A model generated the notes under the pieces. That model saw only the letters and a list, made by a program, of their open reading frames with translations, did no database searches and was not told the DNA's origin. A stretch of DNA of 64,000 nucleotides from Bacillota bacterium (GTDB lineage: Bacteria; Bacillota; SHA-98; UBA4971), in contig JANLFY010000001.1 of assembly GCA_024653485.1 (NCBI GenBank), positions 309,060 through 373,059 of the forward strand, written 5' to 3'. This document shows positions 27,177-35,348 of the stretch, one piece after another (the first letter of the stretch is position 1; each line of letters opens with the position of its first letter). Made by a program: the position numbers and the translations under genes.

Positions 27177-27899
27177 ATGGGGGATTCGCGAGCCGAGCGT
27201 ATGGGGACCAGGGGACGAGACCGAAATGGGATGGGCCGCAGCCGATCCCCTGTGTCGAGGGCGGCCTTGACGCTGCTGCGTCTAGCGCTGCTGGCGATGA
27301 TCGCATGTCCGGGAGGCGCAGCGGAGGGCGTAGGGGCAGCGTCCTCGTCGTCGAGGGGCGAATCCGTCGTCGATTGGAACGCGATTGTGGAAGCCAACGT
27401 GAAGCGTCCTCCGGACGATCTCGAGGCTCGGCTGTACCGCGCCGTCGCGTACGCGAACCAGGGGATGATCAAGGAAGCGGCGCGCGAGTTCCGAGCGATT
27501 GAGACCGCCGGATATGAGACGTTCGGCAAAGAAGTCATAGCCAAGGCGGAGCAGGCACTGGAAAGGGATCCCGAAGACGTGGTCAATTTGAACCTCGTTG
27601 GCTTCGCGTATTATGCCTTCTCCGACTTCGAGAGATCCGCCGCGTGCCTGGAGAAGATTGTTCGGCTCGACCCGCGTAACGTGTGGACTCGTCACTATTT
27701 CGCGGTGAGCCTGTCCAAGACAGGAGAGCTAGACAGGGCCATCGAGGTTCTGAGGGCTGCGCTTTCGTTGGATCCGGCGAATGAGTACACGCATCTGCTG
27801 CTCGGTCTGGCATACAAGGAGAAAGGCTGGTACCTCTTGTCGGTCTTGGAACTTGCGCAAGCTGGGCGCGCGGTGCGAGAGCTGTCGACGCTCAAGTGA
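27177..27899 (+). CDS. Exported TPR-repeat protein
   Basis: About 240 residues. A basic N-region and a hydrophobic core (AALTLLRLALLAMIACPGGA) give an export signal. At least three tetratricopeptide repeats follow, recognisable in EARLYRAVAYANQGMIKEAA, DVVNLNLVGFAYYAFSDFER and ALSLDPANEYTHLLLGLAYK. TPR units mediate protein contacts, so it is probably a scaffold in the envelope. The start is unsettled between ATG 27177, 27201 and 27231; all keep the signal. The sequence before 27177 overlaps the aminotransferase. Confidence 0.78.
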   Translation: MGDSRAERMGTRGRDRNGMGRSRSPVSRAALTLLRLALLAMIACPGGAAEGVGAASSSSRGESVVDWNAIVEANVKRPPDDLEARLYRAVAYANQGMIKEAAREFRAIETAGYETFGKEVIAKAEQALERDPEDVVNLNLVGFAYYAFSDFERSAACLEKIVRLDPRNVWTRHYFAVSLSKTGELDRAIEVLRAALSLDPANEYTHLLLGLAYKEKGWYLLSVLELAQAGRAVRELSTLK

Positions 27900-27903
27900 G
27901 GGC

Positions 27904-27937
27904 GCCGGATGACATGCGAGGCCGGATGACAGGCGAG
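27904..27937. repeat. 17-nt tandem duplication, one mismatch
   Basis: GCCGGATGACATGCGAG is followed directly by GCCGGATGACAGGCGAG just after the TPR gene stop. The region lies in the unconserved frame upstream of the deaminase start, which supports its being non-coding. Confidence 0.85.
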
Positions 27938-28063
27938 GAGGACGGCGCCGCCGGGTTTGGTCGAAGTGGCGGCGCACGGACGGTCGCGGAATTGGGGGTA
28001 TGCTCTGTGCCTAGGGTGTGGCGTGAGGAAAGTGCAGACGGAGGAAGTGCTGACGGAGCGAAC

Positions 28064-29374
28064 GTGGGCATCGACATCCTCGTGCGCGGAGTGCAGATAG
28101 TCTCGCCAGGTGATGGCCGCCCGCTGGTGGTGCCCAAAGGCGATGTCGCAGTGGTGGGGTCGGAGATCGCATACGCCGGTCCGTCTCCCGCTCCCGAGGG
28201 ATTCGGTCGGGCGAGGAGAGTCATCGACGGCTCAGGACTTGTCGCCCTGCCCGGGCTCGTAAACGCGCACACGCACGCCGCAATGACGGTGTTTCGCGGG
28301 TTCGCCGACGACATGCCGCTCATGGAGTGGCTCACCCGGAAGATATGGCCGGCGGAGGCGAGATTGGAAGCAAAGGACGTGTACTGGGGGACCATGCTTG
28401 CGTGCGTCGAGATGATCCGCGCCGGCGTGACGACCTTCGCGGACATGTACTTCTTCATGGATGAGACGGCGAAGGCCGTGGAGAAGACGGGGATGAGGGC
28501 GTCTCTTTCTCGAGGCCTCATCGGAAGCGCTCCAGGCGCCGACAAGGCCCTCGCCGAGGGTAGAGAACTGTGCGAACGATGGAACGGAGCCTGCGGCGGC
28601 AGGATCACCACCATGCTCGGACCCCACGCTCCGTACACGTGTCCAAAGGATTTCCTGGAGAGAGTCATGGAGGCCTCTTCTGAACTCAGGGTGGGCATGC
28701 ATATCCATCTGTCTGAGACCGAGGGCGAGGTGCGGGAGTGCAAGGCCCTGCACGGGGGGTTGTCCCCAGTAGAGCTCATGGACAGCTACGGTCTGTTCGA
28801 ATTTCCGGTGCTTGCAGCGCACTGCGTACACGTGTCCGAGCGGGACATCGAGATTCTGAGCGAGAAAGGCGTTGGCGTTGCACACAACCCAGGCTGCAAT
28901 ATGAAAATAGCGTCGGGCATCGCTCCCGTGCCTAGGATGCTCCAGGCCGGTGTCAAGGTAGGTCTTGGCACGGACGGGGCGGCGAGCAACAACAACCTGG
29001 ACCTCCTCGAAGAGACGAGGATCGCGGCGTTCCTCCACAAGCTCGCTTCGAACGACCCCACGGTCCTCGCCGCACCCGAGGCGTTGTGCCTGGCGACGCT
29101 CGGAAGCGCTCGGGCGATTGGGCTCGAGGCGCGCATCGGAACTCTGGAGGCAGGCAAGAAGGCTGATATAGTCTTGATGGATGCGACCGGGCCCCACATG
29201 CATCCTCATCACGACATTGTCTCGCATATCGTGTACTCCGCGCGGTCCTCAGACGTTCGTACGGTGATCATTGACGGGAACGTGGTGATGGAGGACGGGG
29301 TGCTCACCCACGTGGATGAGAAGGAAGTCTTGGCACGAGCTGAGGAGAGGGCGCGGGCCCTGGTGTGCGTATGA
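28064..29374 (+). CDS. mtaD: 5'-methylthioadenosine / S-adenosylhomocysteine deaminase (amidohydrolase)
   Basis: A 436-residue metal-dependent amidohydrolase. The metal site is NAHTHAAM (HxH), HIHLSET, AHCVH and GTDGAASNNNLD. The order and spacing match the MtaD/SsnA-like branch that deaminates MTA, SAH or adenosine to inosine forms. The GTG at 28064 gives the usual opening GIDILVRGVQIVSP. The frame stays open back to 27896, but the extra 56 residues are low-complexity and contain a tandem duplication, so they are left out. The enzyme would recycle the by-product of SAM-dependent methylation, such as from the radical-SAM or methyltransferase reactions of this anaerobe. Confidence 0.9.
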   Translation: MGIDILVRGVQIVSPGDGRPLVVPKGDVAVVGSEIAYAGPSPAPEGFGRARRVIDGSGLVALPGLVNAHTHAAMTVFRGFADDMPLMEWLTRKIWPAEARLEAKDVYWGTMLACVEMIRAGVTTFADMYFFMDETAKAVEKTGMRASLSRGLIGSAPGADKALAEGRELCERWNGACGGRITTMLGPHAPYTCPKDFLERVMEASSELRVGMHIHLSETEGEVRECKALHGGLSPVELMDSYGLFEFPVLAAHCVHVSERDIEILSEKGVGVAHNPGCNMKIASGIAPVPRMLQAGVKVGLGTDGAASNNNLDLLEETRIAAFLHKLASNDPTVLAAPEALCLATLGSARAIGLEARIGTLEAGKKADIVLMDATGPHMHPHHDIVSHIVYSARSSDVRTVIIDGNVVMEDGVLTHVDEKEVLARAEERARALVCV

Positions 29375-29525
29375 TGGAGTCCAGAGATATGCAACCGAGT
29401 GTCGGAGGCCTGACGTGGAACGGTGTGCGACCCGATGGGACGACCGAAAGGATGTCGGCGGCGGCACTCGTTCACGTCGACGGAATCAAGGAGTCGCGCA
29501 ACAAGAAGACACATGGGGGTGAGAC

Positions 29526-30077
29526 GTGGTGTTCGCGCTTGTGGCACTCGTGATTCTCGGCGTCGTCGTTCTCTTCTTCATAACCTCGTACAACAGGCTC
29601 GTCGTGCTTCGGAACAGGATCCGGAACGCTTGGTCTCAGATAGACGTGCAACTTCGCAGGCGTTACGACCTCATTCCTAACTTGGTGGAGACGGTCAAGG
29701 GGTACGCCGCCCACGAGAAAGAGACTTTCGAGATGGTTACGAAAGCTCGCGCCCAAATGGCAAGCGCCAAGACCGTGGGCGAGCAGGCCGAAGCCCAGAA
29801 CGCGATCACGGGAGCTCTGAGGTCGCTCTTCGCTGTCGCGGAGGCGTATCCCGAGCTCAAGGCGAACCAGAACTTCCTGATGCTTCAGGAGGAGCTATCA
29901 GGCACGGAGAGCAAGATCGCGTACGCACGGCAGTTCTATAACGATACCGTGATGAGGTACAACAACAGTCTTCAAGTGTTTCCAACAAACCTCATAGCTG
30001 GCTTGTTCGGTTTCTCTCCAGAGGACTTCTTCGAGATCGAGGAGGCTGCCCGGGAGCCTGTCAGGGTGAAGTTCTAA
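29526..30077 (+). CDS. lemA: LemA family membrane protein
   Basis: The 183-residue protein has one N-terminal membrane helix ([19 protein letters not shown]) and then a cytoplasmic or external helical bundle with the family pattern [39 protein letters not shown] and [12 protein letters not shown]. LemA proteins are widespread, usually sit beside an HtpX-type protease, and have no agreed biochemical role. GGGGGTGA precedes the GTG start. The htpX-like gene begins 29 bp later, so the pair is probably one operon. Confidence 0.95.
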   Translation: MVFALVALVILGVVVLFFITSYNRLVVLRNRIRNAWSQIDVQLRRRYDLIPNLVETVKGYAAHEKETFEMVTKARAQMASAKTVGEQAEAQNAITGALRSLFAVAEAYPELKANQNFLMLQEELSGTESKIAYARQFYNDTVMRYNNSLQVFPTNLIAGLFGFSPEDFFEIEEAAREPVRVKF

Positions 30078-30106
30078 TCAGGCGAGAGGTGAAGCCCTAA
30101 GGTGCC

Positions 30107-31000
30107 ATGTACGAGCAGATAGCAAGCAATATCAACAAGACCCGGCTCTTGATGGGTCTCTTCGTCGCTCTCGTCGCGGTCCTGGGGTACGCGTTCGGCG
30201 AAGCGTCAGGCGCGGGTTGGAGCGGACTTGTCTTCGCGCTCATCGTCTCGACGGTCATGAGCTTCACGAGCTACTACTACAGCGACCGGATCGTGCTCGC
30301 AATGAGCGGGGCTAGACCTGTGACGAAGGAGGAATACCCGTACCTTTGGAACACTGTGGAAGGGCTCGCCATAGCCGCAGGCATACCTGCGCCGAAGACG
30401 TATGTCATCGACGACACGGCTATGAACGCGTTCGCGACGGGGCGCGACCCGGAGCATGCCGCCATTGCGGTCACCACCGGACTGCTCTCGAAGCTCAACC
30501 GTCAGGAACTGGAAGGCGTCGTCGCGCATGAGATGTCCCACATTAGGAACCGCGATATACTCCTCGCCAGCGTGACCGTGGTTCTCGTGGGAGTCGCCGC
30601 ATTGCTATCAGATTGGATGATGAGATCGTTTTTGTGGGGAGGATCCCGGAGGCGCCGCGAGCGCAGCGGACGCGGCCAGGCCGGTGCGGTGATCGTCGTC
30701 ATCGCCTTGGTGCTCGCAATTCTCGCGCCCTTGGCCGCGCAGCTCATCAGATTCGCCATTTCACGAAAGCGTGAGTTTCTCGCAGACGCCGACGGGGCGC
30801 TGCTCACGAGGTATCCGCCCGGGCTCGCCGACGCGCTCGAGAAGATAGCCGCGGACACCGAGCCTCTCGAGGCAGCCAACCGCGCGACGGCGCACCTGTA
30901 CATAGTGAACCCTCTGAAGGACTCCCGGGGGAGGGCGAGCTATCTCTACAGCACTCACCCTCCCATCCAGGAACGGATAGCCAGGCTTAGGTCCATGTAA
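30107..31000 (+). CDS. htpX: HtpX-like M48 membrane zinc protease
   Basis: A 297-residue integral membrane metalloprotease. Two N-terminal helices come first, then HEMSH at residues 141-145 (AHEMSHIRNRD), with a further helix pair after it and the Glu ligand in SRKREFLADADGALL. HtpX degrades misfolded membrane proteins under envelope stress. It follows lemA as in many genomes. It is followed by an intrinsic terminator at 31069-31106, closing the lemA-htpX unit. Confidence 0.95.
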   Translation: MYEQIASNINKTRLLMGLFVALVAVLGYAFGEASGAGWSGLVFALIVSTVMSFTSYYYSDRIVLAMSGARPVTKEEYPYLWNTVEGLAIAAGIPAPKTYVIDDTAMNAFATGRDPEHAAIAVTTGLLSKLNRQELEGVVAHEMSHIRNRDILLASVTVVLVGVAALLSDWMMRSFLWGGSRRRRERSGRGQAGAVIVVIALVLAILAPLAAQLIRFAISRKREFLADADGALLTRYPPGLADALEKIAADTEPLEAANRATAHLYIVNPLKDSRGRASYLYSTHPPIQERIARLRSM

Positions 31001-31068
31001 ACCGGGGGTCACGATCGAACAAAGGCACCCCACGCTCATCAGACGGTACCGCCTGCAACGCCCTGCGG

Positions 31069-31106
31069 CCTGCGGCGACGTATGGACGCCGCGGGCTCAT
31101 CTTTTT
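31069..31106 (+). terminator. Intrinsic terminator after htpX
   Basis: A 9-bp stem with one T-G pair (CCTGCGGCG at 31069-31077, CGCCGCGGG at 31087-31095) and 9-nt loop is followed six bases later by five Ts. It is the only hairpin in the window with a clear T-run close behind. Confidence 0.7.
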
Positions 31107-31127
31107 GGTCTCGTTCTTCCATACTAA
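31097..31127 (+). promoter_or_regulatory. Possible sigma-E type (sporulation) promoter for spoIIP
   Basis: TCATCTT (31097-31103, six of seven to KMATATT) and CATACTAA (31120-31127, close to CATACAAT) lie 16 nt apart, one more than is usual for sigma-E. The known control of spoIIP by mother-cell sigma-E makes it attractive. The -35 overlaps the T-run of the htpX terminator. Confidence 0.35.
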
Positions 31128-31212
31128 CCATGGTGTAGCCTGAGCAGCATCGTTCGATGTGGTCTACGTATCTCAACATGTTGTCAATCACGATCTCAAG
31201 GGGTGCTTGCCA

Positions 31213-32499
31213 ATGGTGCCGAGGCGGCTTTGTGCTGCGCTCCTGGCGTTCGCGTGCGTTCTTTGTGCGGCATCGGTCGCGCGGGCGCAGGGGTGCGAAG
31301 AGGACACGGAGCACTGGTATACGGTGATCGACGAAGATACAGGGAAGGTTGTGCTTCAAACCTGCCATGTGGTGGTGGTGGGCGACGAGTTCGTCGACCC
31401 CCAGAACCGCCGGTACAGGGTCGTGAGCGTGGAAGACCACATCGCTCGGGCAAGACTCGTGGAGCGGGTCGACTTGGACGCGGCTGCGGCCGCGTTTCGG
31501 GCGGCCTGGATTCGCGAGCTCTCCATGACGTCGCTTGCGACCCCGCGCTTGCTTGCTCAAGCTCCGGCAGGGCGCGTGGTGGCCATATACCACACGCACA
31601 GCGATGAATCGTACATCCCGACGAGCGGGACCGCTTCGGTGGCTCCTCACGGGGACGTCTACAACGTGGGTGCGGTGATCAGAGACCGTCTGCGACGCAC
31701 TGTCGGTCTCCGAGCGGTTCAATCTTGGGCGTCTCACCTGCCCCACGACGGCTCTGCCTACGCACGGTCCAGGCGAACGGCTGCGACGCTTCTTCGCAGC
31801 AACCCCGACGCCCTCTTCGACCTCCACAGGGACGCCGCTCCACTCGAGGCGTATGCTACCACTGTCGCGGGCAAGCCGGGAGCCAAGGTCATGATCGTGC
31901 TCGGCAGGCAGAACCCGAACCTCAAGGCGAACGAGCAGTTCGCGTTCGCAGTGAAGAGTTTCGCCGACAAGAACTTCCCGGGATTCGTCAGGGGGATCTT
32001 CTACGGGGAAGGCACCTTCAATCAAGATCTCTCTCCTCGTGCCCTGCTCTTTGAGATGGGGTCGCACGAGAACAGTCAGCAAGCAGCCGAACGCGTCATG
32101 GTGAACTTCATCCTGTCCATCCCGGCTGTTTTGTACGGAATAACGCCCGAGGGAGCGACTGCGGGTACCGAGGCGGAGCGCAGGGCGGCCGGGGAGCACA
32201 GCCGCGCAATATCGACCCTTGCGTGGGCCGGAATCATAGTGCTGGTCGGCGGGGCCGCGTTCTTGCTCCTCAACGAGGGAAGCCTAGACGGGGTGCGCCG
32301 AAGGCTTCGCAGGTTGGCCAACGTCGAGTTCGCCAGCGTCCTTGGCATGCGAAGGAGGCCCAGACCTCGTGAGAGAGAGGGTGGACGCGAAGACGACGAC
32401 CCTGACCGGGATCACGGCGTCCACGGGAGGGGCGGGACGGGTGCTTGCGAGAGGGCCGATGACGTCGGACTGGGCGCGGAGAATCGGGAGCGGAGCTAG
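31213..32499 (+). CDS. spoIIP: Stage II sporulation protein P (SpoIIP amidase/endopeptidase)
   Basis: About 428 residues. A signal sequence (LCAALLAFACVLCAASVARA) is followed by the SpoIIP catalytic domain with YHTHSDESY (His127 region), FDLHRDAAP and RALLFEMGSHENS, the zinc-amidase signature. SpoIIP cuts peptidoglycan during engulfment of the forespore with SpoIID and SpoIIM. ATG 31213 is chosen for its signal peptide and AAGGGGTG upstream; the frame is open from 31159. Unlike classical SpoIIP with an N-terminal anchor, it also has a C-terminal helix (LAWAGIIVLVGGAAFLLL) and then a charged Arg/Asp tail of about 60 residues. Other sporulation genes are not nearby. Confidence 0.88.
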   Translation: MVPRRLCAALLAFACVLCAASVARAQGCEEDTEHWYTVIDEDTGKVVLQTCHVVVVGDEFVDPQNRRYRVVSVEDHIARARLVERVDLDAAAAAFRAAWIRELSMTSLATPRLLAQAPAGRVVAIYHTHSDESYIPTSGTASVAPHGDVYNVGAVIRDRLRRTVGLRAVQSWASHLPHDGSAYARSRRTAATLLRSNPDALFDLHRDAAPLEAYATTVAGKPGAKVMIVLGRQNPNLKANEQFAFAVKSFADKNFPGFVRGIFYGEGTFNQDLSPRALLFEMGSHENSQQAAERVMVNFILSIPAVLYGITPEGATAGTEAERRAAGEHSRAISTLAWAGIIVLVGGAAFLLLNEGSLDGVRRRLRRLANVEFASVLGMRRRPRPREREGGREDDDPDRDHGVHGRGGTGACERADDVGLGAENRERS

Positions 32500-32644
32500 G
32501 CGGGCGATCGGTCCGTGGATCGAGGACGCAGCGGCAGCGCGCGGGTGCGCGCGCGAAGACGTCGCGCCAAGCGCCTATCTGGCTTTCCTCGCGACGCCTT
32601 CGCAGGGGGGATTTGCATCTATAGCTGCGCCTCGGCCCAGGTAG
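32369..32644 (+). CDS. Small open frame overlapping the spoIIP tail, doubtful gene
   Basis: A 91-codon frame from GTG 32369 with AAGGAGG ten bases upstream, overlapping the low-complexity end of spoIIP by 130 nt. The product is Ala/Arg-rich (RRAIGPWIEDAAAARGCARE) and shows no known domain. The ribosome site is its only support, so it may be chance. Confidence 0.25.
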   Translation: MRERVDAKTTTLTGITASTGGAGRVLARGPMTSDWARRIGSGARRAIGPWIEDAAAARGCAREDVAPSAYLAFLATPSQGGFASIAAPRPR

Positions 32645-32648
32645 ACTA

Positions 32649-32671
32649 TGAATGCGGAAGTCCCGCATTCA
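32649..32671 (+). promoter_or_regulatory. 9-bp hairpin in the leader of a carbohydrate-binding protein gene
   Basis: TGAATGCGG and CCGCATTCA form a perfect stem with a 5-nt loop, seven bases before the GGAGGAGGT of the next gene. It could shape translation of that gene or be the end of an upstream transcript. Confidence 0.5.
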
Positions 32672-32696
32672 CCGCTTGGAGGAGGTTTGCAGGCTC

Positions 32697-33200
32697 ATGG
32701 CGGGCATCATCGACTGGGTTACGAAGAGACTGAACAGGACGGACGTCGAAGTCGCGTCTGAAATAGCCCAGGCAGGTCGACGTTCGTCCGGGCGGGCACG
32801 ACCGGGGACCCCACGTCAGGGAGACCAGGGAGTTGGGAGCGGCCGGGGTGTCCACTCCGCGGCAGGCACGGCTCCAGCGCACGTCGACGACGGAGTGTAC
32901 GTAAGTCCCACCCCGATCACCGCTGGGGAATCCGTGTCCGTCAAGTATAGCGGTCTGCTCGCGAAGGCAGGGGCTGAGCAGGTGTACTTGCACATGGGTT
33001 ACGGCGTTGGCACGTGGAACTCCGTGGTGGACGTCCCCATGACGAAGGTGGAACCCGGAACATTCGAAGCCCGGGTGGATCTGCCTCTCGAGGAGACTTC
33101 GAGGTTCCACTTTTGTTTTAGGGACAACGCGGGCAACTGGGACAACAACAACGGACGCGACTGGAGCTACGAGATACACAACGGCGAACTCGTCACGTAG
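32697..33200 (+). CDS. Small protein with C-terminal CBM25/53-like starch-binding module
   Basis: About 167 residues. A short helical N-terminus (MAGIIDWVTKRLNRTDVEVA) is followed by a disordered Gly/Arg/Pro linker of about 45 residues. A C-terminal beta-sandwich module reads VSVKYSGLLAKAGAEQVYLH, MGYGVGTWN and FCFRDNAGNWDNNNGRDW. The FCFxD...WDNNxGxxW pattern is that of family 25/53 carbohydrate-binding modules, which bind alpha-glucans. There is no catalytic domain and no signal peptide, so it probably sits on intracellular glycogen. ATG 32697 follows GGAGGAGGT; an ATG at 32652 lies inside the hairpin. A second such protein lies at 36600. Confidence 0.75.
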   Translation: MAGIIDWVTKRLNRTDVEVASEIAQAGRRSSGRARPGTPRQGDQGVGSGRGVHSAAGTAPAHVDDGVYVSPTPITAGESVSVKYSGLLAKAGAEQVYLHMGYGVGTWNSVVDVPMTKVEPGTFEARVDLPLEETSRFHFCFRDNAGNWDNNNGRDWSYEIHNGELVT

Positions 33201-33242
33201 CCACGGGCACAGCGGAAGCTCTCCTCCTGCCCCCGCCACTTC

Positions 33243-33274
33243 GGTTCGACCCTCGCGCGGTTCGGTCCTCGCGA
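33243..33274. repeat. 16-nt tandem duplication, two mismatches
   Basis: CGGTTCGACCCTCGCG is followed directly by CGGTTCGGTCCTCGCG between the starch-binding protein gene and gltX. Confidence 0.65.
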
Positions 33275-33297
33275 CCGCTCGTCTCTCGGGCGAGTCA

Positions 33298-33320
33298 GAC
33301 GCGGGTTTCGCCCGCGTCTT
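33298..33320. terminator. Hairpin between CBM gene and gltX
   Basis: AGACGCGGG pairs perfectly with CCCGCGTCT around a TTTCG loop. There is no T-run, but it lies about 100 bp after the stop and 78 bp before the gltX promoter, consistent with a transcript end. Confidence 0.6.
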
Positions 33321-33397
33321 CGCCTGCCAGCCCATCAACCGAACACGCGCGTTTGCCCCGCCCCGCCCGGTCCGTGCACAACCGCCTCCTCCGTGCC

Positions 33398-33426
33398 TTG
33401 AAGACCCTGGCCTCGTGGGGTATAAT
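33398..33426 (+). promoter_or_regulatory. Sigma-A promoter for gltX
   Basis: TTGAAG (33398-33403) and a perfect TATAAT (33421-33426) are separated by exactly 17 bp. Transcription should start near 33433, giving a leader of about 38 nt before the gltX ATG. Confidence 0.85.
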
Positions 33427-33470
33427 GCAAGGCATGAAGGCTTGTAAAGGCTGCTGAGAGGGGTCGTGTC

Positions 33471-34937
33471 ATGGCGCGGGTCAGGGTGAGGTTTGCTCCA
33501 TCTCCCACAGGGCACCTGCACGTCGGAGGAGCGCGCACGGTGCTGTTCAATTGGCTTTTCGCACGTCACCACGGGGGCACCTTTGTGCTGAGAATCGAGG
33601 ATACTGATGTTGAAAGGTCCACGGAGGCGTCGGTGGAAGCGATCATAGACAGCATAAAGTGGCTTGGCCTGGACTGGGACGAAGGGCCGATCGTCGGCGG
33701 CAGGTACGGGCCTTACTTTCAGTCGGAAAGGCTGGAGACGTACCGCGAGCACGCGGCGAAGCTGCTCTCCAAGGGACTTGCATATCCTTGCTATTGCACT
33801 GCCGAGGAACTCGAGGAAGCTCGCAAGGCAATGCTGGACAGAGGCGAGTCCGTGGGGTACTCCGGACGATGCAGAAACCTGTCGCCGGAGGAGCGCCGCG
33901 CGTTGGAGGCCAAGGGCCGCAAACCAGCTCTCAGGTTCAGGGTGGACGAGGGCGACACCGTGGTGAGGGACCTCATCAGGGGGGAGGTCCGGTTCGAGAA
34001 CAAGTTCATCGATGACTTCGTCATCATGAAGTCCGACGGCTACCCGACGTACAACTTCGCTGCGGTCGTGGACGACACTCTCATGGAGATATCCCACGTC
34101 ATCCGGGGTGACGAGCACCTTCCGAACACTCCGAAACAGCTGATGATGTACAGGGCGCTTGGGTTCGATCCTCCGGAGTTCGCGCACGTTTCGATGATTC
34201 TCGGACCTGACAGGACCAAGCTCAGCAAGAGGCACGGCGCCACGTCCATCGAGCAGTACCGCGAGGACGGTTACCTGCCTGACGCGCTCGTGAACTATCT
34301 GGTCCTGCTCGGCTGGGCCTACGATGCCACCCAGCAGATCTTCAGCAGGGAAGAGCTAGTGGAGAAGTTCTCCCTTGATAAGGTCTCAAAGAACCCCGCG
34401 GTTTTCGACCCTGACAAGCTGCTGTGGATGAACGGCTACTACTTGAGGGCGACCGACGTGGGGACCCTTGCGAAACTCGCCGTGGAGTACCTAGCTAGGG
34501 CGGGGCTCATTCCCGCGGACCCCGACGAGCGCGAAATGGCGCGCGTCGAGCGGATAGTTGGTCTCCTAAGGGAGAGAATGCACACGTTGAGGGATGTCGT
34601 CGCTCTTGGATCCTTCTTTTTCACTGAGGGAGTCTCTTATGAGGCCGAAGCTTTCGAGAAGTTTCTCGCAAAGGACTACGTTCCCGAGACTCTGAGCGAG
34701 GTGCGACAAAGGTTGGGATCGCTCGGGGAGTTCACGGCTGCTGAGGTCGAGAGGGTGCTGAGAGGTTACGCGGCGGAGGTGGGCCGGAAAGCCGGCGACG
34801 TGATCCATCCTGTGCGCGTCGCGGTGACGGGGCGCGCGGCGAGTCCGGGGTTGTTTGAGGTTCTCGAGCTGCTCGGCAAGGACGTGACGTGCTCCCGCCT
34901 GGAGTCGGCCATTGCCAGGCTGTCAGCCGGAGCTTAA
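33471..34937 (+). CDS. gltX: Glutamyl-tRNA synthetase
   Basis: A 488-residue class I aminoacyl-tRNA synthetase. The HIGH-type motif is PSPTGHLHVGG (residues 11-20) and the KMSKS motif is KLSKR (250-254). YPCYCTAEELE and the C-terminal anticodon-binding part are normal. In most Bacillota this enzyme is non-discriminating and charges both tRNA-Glu and tRNA-Gln, the latter being amidated by GatCAB. tRNA-Gln and tRNA-Glu genes lie 250 bp downstream, which fits. It has its own consensus promoter (33398-33426) and GAGAGGGG ahead of the ATG. Discrimination cannot be decided by eye. Confidence 0.96.
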   Translation: MARVRVRFAPSPTGHLHVGGARTVLFNWLFARHHGGTFVLRIEDTDVERSTEASVEAIIDSIKWLGLDWDEGPIVGGRYGPYFQSERLETYREHAAKLLSKGLAYPCYCTAEELEEARKAMLDRGESVGYSGRCRNLSPEERRALEAKGRKPALRFRVDEGDTVVRDLIRGEVRFENKFIDDFVIMKSDGYPTYNFAAVVDDTLMEISHVIRGDEHLPNTPKQLMMYRALGFDPPEFAHVSMILGPDRTKLSKRHGATSIEQYREDGYLPDALVNYLVLLGWAYDATQQIFSREELVEKFSLDKVSKNPAVFDPDKLLWMNGYYLRATDVGTLAKLAVEYLARAGLIPADPDEREMARVERIVGLLRERMHTLRDVVALGSFFFTEGVSYEAEAFEKFLAKDYVPETLSEVRQRLGSLGEFTAAEVERVLRGYAAEVGRKAGDVIHPVRVAVTGRAASPGLFEVLELLGKDVTCSRLESAIARLSAGA

Positions 34938-35042
34938 GGGCCCAGGCGCGAAGCATCTATCTAGACGCTCAGGCGGTCGGCGGGCGATGGCGGTTAGAGG
35001 CAGGGGAGCGGCACTGACATTGGGGGTAACACGGAACTCGTG

Positions 35043-35072
35043 TATGGCTGACAACAGTATGGCTGACAACAG
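35043..35072. repeat. 15-nt perfect tandem duplication at the tRNA promoter
   Basis: TATGGCTGACAACAG is repeated exactly twice. The second copy ends three bases before the -35 hexamer of the tRNA promoter, the position of an UP element or activator site. Confidence 0.9.
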
Positions 35073-35075
35073 GGG

Positions 35076-35105
35076 TTGACGCGCCACCCTGAGCTGTGCT
35101 AGAAT
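35076..35105 (+). promoter_or_regulatory. Sigma-A promoter for the tRNA-Gln/tRNA-Glu unit
   Basis: TTGACG (35076-35081) and TAGAAT (35100-35105) with an 18-bp spacer. Five of six bases of the consensus are kept in each box. It stands about 65 bp upstream of the first tRNA. Confidence 0.75.
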
Positions 35106-35131
35106 TCACGTGTGGGGATGACCGGCGACAG

Positions 35132-35161
35132 CTTCGTGCGGTTTATCTTCGTGCGGTTCAT
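35132..35161. repeat. 15-nt tandem duplication in the tRNA leader, one mismatch
   Basis: CTTCGTGCGGTTTAT is followed directly by CTTCGTGCGGTTCAT between the promoter and the tRNA-Gln gene. Confidence 0.85.
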
Positions 35162-35179
35162 CCAAGAAAGAACTCAAGC

Positions 35180-35253
35180 TGGGGAGTCGTCTAGTGGTAG
35201 GACGACAGACTCTGGATCTGTTTGCGGGGGTTCGAATCCTCCCTCCCCAGCCA
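35180..35253 (+). tRNA. tRNA-Gln (anticodon CTG)
   Basis: The acceptor stem TGGGGAG pairs with CTCCCCA. The D-arm is GTC-TAGTGGTAG-GAC. The anticodon stem ACAGA/TCTGT holds the loop CTCTGGA with CTG at 35212-35214, reading CAG. The T-arm has TTCGAAT, and CCA is encoded. All cloverleaf elements are in place. Confidence 0.95.
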
Positions 35254-35272
35254 AATAGGTTTTCGGTTGTGT

Positions 35273-35348
35273 GGCCCCGTCGTCTAGCGGCCCAGGACAC
35301 CGCCCTCTCAAGGCGGTGACACGGATTCGAATTCCGTCGGGGCCACCA
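35273..35348 (+). tRNA. tRNA-Glu (anticodon CTC)
   Basis: The acceptor stem GGCCCCG pairs with CGGGGCC. The anticodon stem CCGCC/GGCGG carries the loop CTCTCAA with CTC at 35307-35309, reading GAG. TTCGAAT is in the T-loop and CCA is encoded. Five Ts at 35350-35354 may help end the transcript. It lies 19 nt after tRNA-Gln. Confidence 0.95.

Noticed and set aside
27896..28063. N-terminal extension of the deaminase from GTG 27896, overlapping the TPR stop.
   Set aside because: The extra residues are unconserved and include a 17-nt tandem duplication; the amidohydrolase fold starts right at GTG 28064.
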